Shown: piece by piece, positions 61,422 to 64,000 of the stretch
Numbering within the stretch: the first letter of the stretch is position 1
Layout: every line of letters begins with the position of its first letter
From: Tectiglobus sp963922535
Lineage (GTDB): Bacteria; Pseudomonadota; Alphaproteobacteria; Rhizobiales; Hyphomicrobiaceae
DNA length: 64,000 nt
NCBI GenBank assembly: GCA_963922535.1
Contig: CAWUIN010000001.1
Coordinates: 35,151 to 99,150 of the forward strand
Direction: 5' to 3'
Notes under the pieces: model-generated
Told to the model about the DNA's origin: nothing
The model's input: the letters and a program-made list of their open reading frames with translations, nothing else
Database searches by the model: none
Translations under genes and position numbers: made by a program

Positions 61422-62101
61422 TACTGTACGCTGCCTCCTCCAGAACGGTAATCCGCTGCAAGCTCCATAGTCGCAAGTGTTGCGAGTGTCTCGGCACGCT
61501 GTTGCAGGCTTCCGGCCTCAAGTAAAGCTTGTTTTTCTTCAGGTCCAAAAGGGCTTATCGTCGATAACGCGTTCACCAGAAGTTCAGTGGATGCTGCCTC
61601 TATCGCCTGCCAGTCAGCTTGCAGGTTTCTTGCTTCGAGGTAAGTCTTGAGAACCTGGAGAAGCTGTCCACGATCCACCATCTCCTCACCGTGATTGGCA
61701 ATAAGATCGTTGCCAAATTCTTCATAATTCACGGAAAAGATACGAAACGGTTCAGCGTTCGAGTGCTCGCTTGAAACACGGAACCTTACAACGCCCGTCA
61801 CCGATATCGCCAGCCTGCCACCATCAAGCTCCTGGAAGCCTGTCACACGGCCGGCGCAACCTACGTTCTTAAGTGGAACGTCATCGCCTTGCGGACTTTC
61901 ATCTGCGTCATCTGGCGTCCGCGGCTGGATGATACCAAGTATACGGTTGCTGGAAATAACGTACTCAAGCATTGCAAGATAACGCGGCTCAAACACATTA
62001 AGGGGAAGCGTGGCCCGTGGCAGCAAAATAGCGCCGCTTAAAGGAAACATGGGAATAGTATCGGGAAGATCAGTAATACGTCTGTAAGGCGAAAATGGCA
62101 T
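61421..62101 (-). CDS. LON peptidase N-terminal (substrate-binding) domain protein
   Basis: About 226 residues from the ATG at 62101, which has AAGGAGAT upstream. The family begins PDTIPMFPLSGAILLPRATL and continues NVFEPRYLAMLEYVISSNRI, GCAGRVTGFQELDGGRLAIS, and VTGVVRFRV. The ATPase and protease parts of Lon are absent, as expected in this family. Its substrate role is unknown. Upstream is R3 copy A. Confidence 0.94.
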   Translation of the reverse strand: MPFSPYRRITDLPDTIPMFPLSGAILLPRATLPLNVFEPRYLAMLEYVISSNRILGIIQPRTPDDADESPQGDDVPLKNVGCAGRVTGFQELDGGRLAISVTGVVRFRVSSEHSNAEPFRIFSVNYEEFGNDLIANHGEEMVDRGQLLQVLKTYLEARNLQADWQAIEAASTELLVNALSTISPFGPEEKQALLEAGSLQQRAETLATLATMELAADYRSGGGSVQ

Positions 62102-62214
62102 AAAACGATCTCCTTGATTGCGGCATGGCCCCAGAGGCTGTTGAGGTTCATTGCAAAGCCTGCAGAGGCGATTTTTTTCGTCCCACATCGAGCGACATAT
62201 TCGAAGAACGACAT

Positions 62215-62305
62215 GCATGAATATGCTTGAGCCATGCCCTTGCGTCCAGCTCCCGGAACCGGTCTCGATTTCACCCAACCGACTCTCGCCTGGCTCAACT
62301 AACGG
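62215..62305 (+). repeat. R3 repeat, copy A
   Basis: It reads GAATATGCTTGAGCCATGCC, then GTCCAGCTCCCGGAACCGGT, CTCGATTTCACCCAACCGAC and TCTCGCCTGGCTCAACTAAC. The frame MPLRPAPGTGLDFTQPTLA, ending WLN-stop, is open. It lies between cnoX and the LON-domain gene, in the promoter or leader of the latter, and is about 70% or more alike with copy B over 60 bp by eye. Confidence 0.8.
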
Positions 62306-62311
62306 CAGTTC

Positions 62312-63220
62312 CTAGGCAAACATCAGCGATGATAACCGTCTACGACCATCGAGTGTATGCGGATCTTTGGGCCCCCAGGCCTCAAAGAACTGTACAAGCT
62401 GCTTGCGGGCTGCTTCATCGTTCCAGGTGCGGTCACGGCGAAATAGCTCAATGAGTTCATCGATCGCACGTTGCTTGTCGCCAACGGCAGCCGCTGCGAT
62501 GGCCAGTTCAAGCCTGGCATCATGATCCGACGGATCGTCCTTAAGACGAGCTTCAAGCAGTGCGAATTCAGTCGCTGGTGCTTTCTCGGCAAGTTCCAGG
62601 GTTGCAACGATGCGCGTCACAGAAGGCACATTTTTCTTGTCAGGCGGCACCAGCGCAATTGTTTGGCGGGCGCGATCTTTATCCCCGCTCTTAAAATAAC
62701 AGCCCGCAAGCCCGGCCAAAGCGTCAGGATGCTGTGCGTCAACTTGCAGAATTGAGGCATATATCTCGGCGGCCCTTTGCAGATTTCCGGCTTCCAGCGC
62801 CTCACCGGCCTGGGCAAGCGCCTGTTCTGTCTCAGCTTCAGCATCCGGGCCAAGCGCACGATCGATGAATTCGCGGATTGCACTTTCCGCCATCACGCCC
62901 ATAAAGCCGTCAAGTGGTTGACCGTCACGAAATGCATAGACGGTTGGCAAGGATTGAACGCGCAACTGAGCAGCAACGGCTGGATGTTCATCAACGTTGA
63001 GTTTAACCAGCTTGACCTTACCTTCATAACTTGTGACGACCTTCTCGATCAGCGGGGTCAACTGCTTGCATGGGCCGCACCATGCTGCCCAGAAATCGAC
63101 CAATACCAGGCAATCGCGCGATGCTTCAATGACATCCTTACCAAAGGCCGCCGTGCTGGTGTCCTTAATCAAGTCGGAACCTGCGTCTGTACTGGACGAA
63201 GGGTTTAATTTGAAGTTCAT
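62312..63220 (-). CDS. cnoX: Thioredoxin-TPR co-chaperedoxin (CnoX/YbbN type)
   Basis: 302 residues. A thioredoxin domain (about 30-135) has the active site WAAWCGPCKQLTPLIEK and the cis-Pro segment VQSLPTVYAFRDGQ, followed by a TPR-like helical region (EALEAGNLQRAAEIYASILQ, then LAGLAGCYFKSGDKDRARQ). This layout is that of CnoX, which protects clients from oxidation and passes them to chaperonin. Two cysteines are kept, so redox activity is likely. It leads the set with the LON-domain and Trm112 genes. Confidence 0.94.
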   Translation of the reverse strand: MNFKLNPSSSTDAGSDLIKDTSTAAFGKDVIEASRDCLVLVDFWAAWCGPCKQLTPLIEKVVTSYEGKVKLVKLNVDEHPAVAAQLRVQSLPTVYAFRDGQPLDGFMGVMAESAIREFIDRALGPDAEAETEQALAQAGEALEAGNLQRAAEIYASILQVDAQHPDALAGLAGCYFKSGDKDRARQTIALVPPDKKNVPSVTRIVATLELAEKAPATEFALLEARLKDDPSDHDARLELAIAAAAVGDKQRAIDELIELFRRDRTWNDEAARKQLVQFFEAWGPKDPHTLDGRRRLSSLMFA

Positions 63221-63390
63221 TATCTTTCTCCGTAAATCCCGCGATCCAATTCTCTGCCGGATTAACTCTTTGGCATTATTGGCGGCATTGTCTGCCGCTT
63301 ATGTCGTCTGCGCCTTATGTTGTGTGCCGCGCTCGCAATCGTTATGCAATTATAGCGTATAATCGCCTTTTAACGATATGATGCAGACCA

Positions 63391-63606
63391 TTACCCACAA
63401 TCTCGCATAAAAGCCAGCAGATCATTGCGCGCAATTGCTGTCGTGGTCGTATTGGCCAACGGATGGCAATTGATCGCATCAAACTTCATAAGTGTCTCAT
63501 TGATAATGACCTGCTCAAACTGCCTGTGTCGATCGCCAATAACGCCAAAGGCCGTCACGGGATCAGGCTCGCCCCAACAACTTCCATCATTTAACCGGGC
63601 TTGCTA
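63391..63606 (-). pseudogene. Remnant of prolyl-tRNA editing protein ProX (YbaK/PrdX type), C-terminal fragment
   Basis: The minus strand carries an uninterrupted frame of about 70 codons ending at 63391 (TAA), without a start codon. It reads PVTAFGVIGDRHRQFEQVI, then INETLMKFDAINCHPLANTT, and TTAIARNDLLAFMRDCG. This is the C-terminal part of the Ala/Cys-tRNA-Pro editing family (the pattern VT.F..I.D, then HPL.NT.T.A..RDDLL.F). The N-terminal two thirds are missing; a TAG and the R2 fragment lie at the break. The first dozen residues (ARLNDGSCWGEPD) look altered. Confidence 0.75.
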
Positions 63607-63665
63607 GGCCGTGTCGTTAATTACCGCGCGGAGCTGACGGAGCCGGCTTCGCGCGGTAATTGTCA
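63605..63665. repeat. R2 element, truncated copy
   Basis: It begins TAGGCCGTGTCGTTAATTA and contains GAGCTGACGGAGCCGGCTTC and GCGCGGTAATTG, matching the full copy at 32974 until about 12 bp before its right end, which is lost. It lies exactly where the proX frame breaks off. Confidence 0.8.
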
Positions 63666-63691
63666 ACCTGCAGCAGCCGCCCTGACTTTAT

Positions 63692-63724
63692 TTGACATCT
63701 TTTTAAGTTTAAGTAAGTTATAAT
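63692..63724 (+). promoter_or_regulatory. Candidate promoter elements upstream of tRNA-Gly
   Basis: TTGACA at 63692-63697 and TATAAT at 63719-63724 are both perfect, but the spacer is 21 bp, longer than the usual 17. The region points to the tRNA gene 65 bp further on. Confidence 0.35.
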
Positions 63725-63788
63725 ATGACACTTGCATTTGTCATGGATTTCATACATAAGACAAATCTTAACGGTTACATTCTGGAAT

Positions 63789-63863
63789 GCGGGCGTAGCT
63801 CAGGGGTAGAGCATCACGTTGCCAACGTGAGGGTCGTGAGTTCGAATCTCATCGCCCGCTCCA
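63789..63863 (+). tRNA. tRNA-Gly (anticodon GCC)
   Basis: Cloverleaf: acceptor GCGGGCG with CGCCCGC, D-arm GCTCAGGGGTAGAGC, anticodon stem CACGT/ACGTG with loop TGCCA centred on GCC, T-arm GTCGTGAGTTCGAATCTCAT, discriminator T, and encoded CCA (63861-63863). It reads GGC and GGU codons. Confidence 0.96.
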
Positions 63864-64000
63864 TGATGTGCACATAAGATAATAATTGAGCCAATTGCAA
63901 AACCGTACGGCCTTTCCTGGCCTGGATTTCGGTCAAGCGCAAGCTGTCCGCATTTGCAGACTGCGCCATATTTCCTTATTTTTCATTGAGCCTTGCCGTC

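Larger units (their letters stand above)
63221..63788. other. Intergenic region with a pseudogene, R2 fragment and tRNA promoter candidate
   Basis: Apart from the proX remnant (63391-63606), the truncated R2 (63605-63665) and a TATAAT-like box, nothing is recognised. The first 170 bp are the probable promoter region of cnoX. Confidence 0.55.

Overview
The window looks like a chromosomal segment of a Hyphomicrobiales (Rhizobiales) alphaproteobacterium with a lower-than-usual GC content for that order. The evidence is the protein families and their order: cysE followed by a DUF3126 gene, GapR (DUF2312) near DUF1244 and N-formylglutamate amidohydrolase, the ftsE-ftsX-ydcF-plsC block, the dapF-mtaB-ftsY-yciB block, a B12-dependent ribonucleotide reductase, and the co-chaperedoxin/LON-domain/Trm112 trio. 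I cannot name the genus from the sequence alone; a host-associated relative of the Bartonella group would fit the moderate GC, the many relic repeats and the loosened operons.

Layout. 1-2.7 kb: the end of a peptide-type ABC transporter operon (double ATPase plus a substrate-binding protein cut by the window edge). 3.2-6.5 kb: a secreted Cys-rich protein, a glutathione transferase, aroE and aroQ of the shikimate pathway, and tRNA-Glu. 6.7-9.5 kb: an unknown protein, a low-molecular-weight phosphatase-like protein and an NlpD-type cell-wall lipoprotein. 10-16.3 kb: cysE, DUF3126, gamma carbonic anhydrase, a histidine phosphatase, a DUF3500 protein, an orphan thiS, lepA and gapR. 16.7-20.8 kb: an N-formylglutamate amidohydrolase fused in frame to DUF1244, then nrdJ. 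20.9-24.5 kb: plsC, ydcF, ftsX, ftsE. 24.9-27.6 kb: hpt, an SPFH protein and an Ada-like methyltransferase. 28-32.8 kb: two tandem yciB paralogues, ftsY, mtaB, dapF. 33.4 kb: a CAT-anticodon tRNA. 33.5-37.9 kb: a four-gene membrane polysaccharide operon. 38.2-41.7 kb: a phosphatase, a ParA-like ATPase and a Clp-N-domain membrane protein. 42-49.3 kb: argB, marC, ribF, ileS, lspA, a lipoprotein. 49.4-52 kb: rimM, DUF1499 and trhO, interleaved with palindromic elements. 52.4-55.1 kb: two tandem secreted glucosaminidase-like paralogues. 55.4-63.2 kb: AIM24-like protein, L,D-transpeptidase, a trpS of unusual type, dacA, rpe, trm112, a LON-domain protein, cnoX. 63.4-64 kb: a proX gene remnant and tRNA-Gly.

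Most genes are housekeeping. The least explained features are three families of dispersed non-coding repeats. R1 is an about 104-bp perfect-ended palindrome with TA ends (three full copies, two partial). R2 is an about 74-bp element with inverted ends (one full copy, two decayed). R3 is an about 90-150-bp sequence whose end keeps a short readable frame (four copies plus one possible). R1 supplies the stop codon of trhO and brackets the DUF1499 gene, R3 supplies the last part of ydcF, and an R2 copy abuts the truncated proX. The most system-like protein locus is the phosphatase / ParA-like ATPase / Clp-N membrane protein cluster. No CRISPR array, prophage or intact transposase gene was seen.
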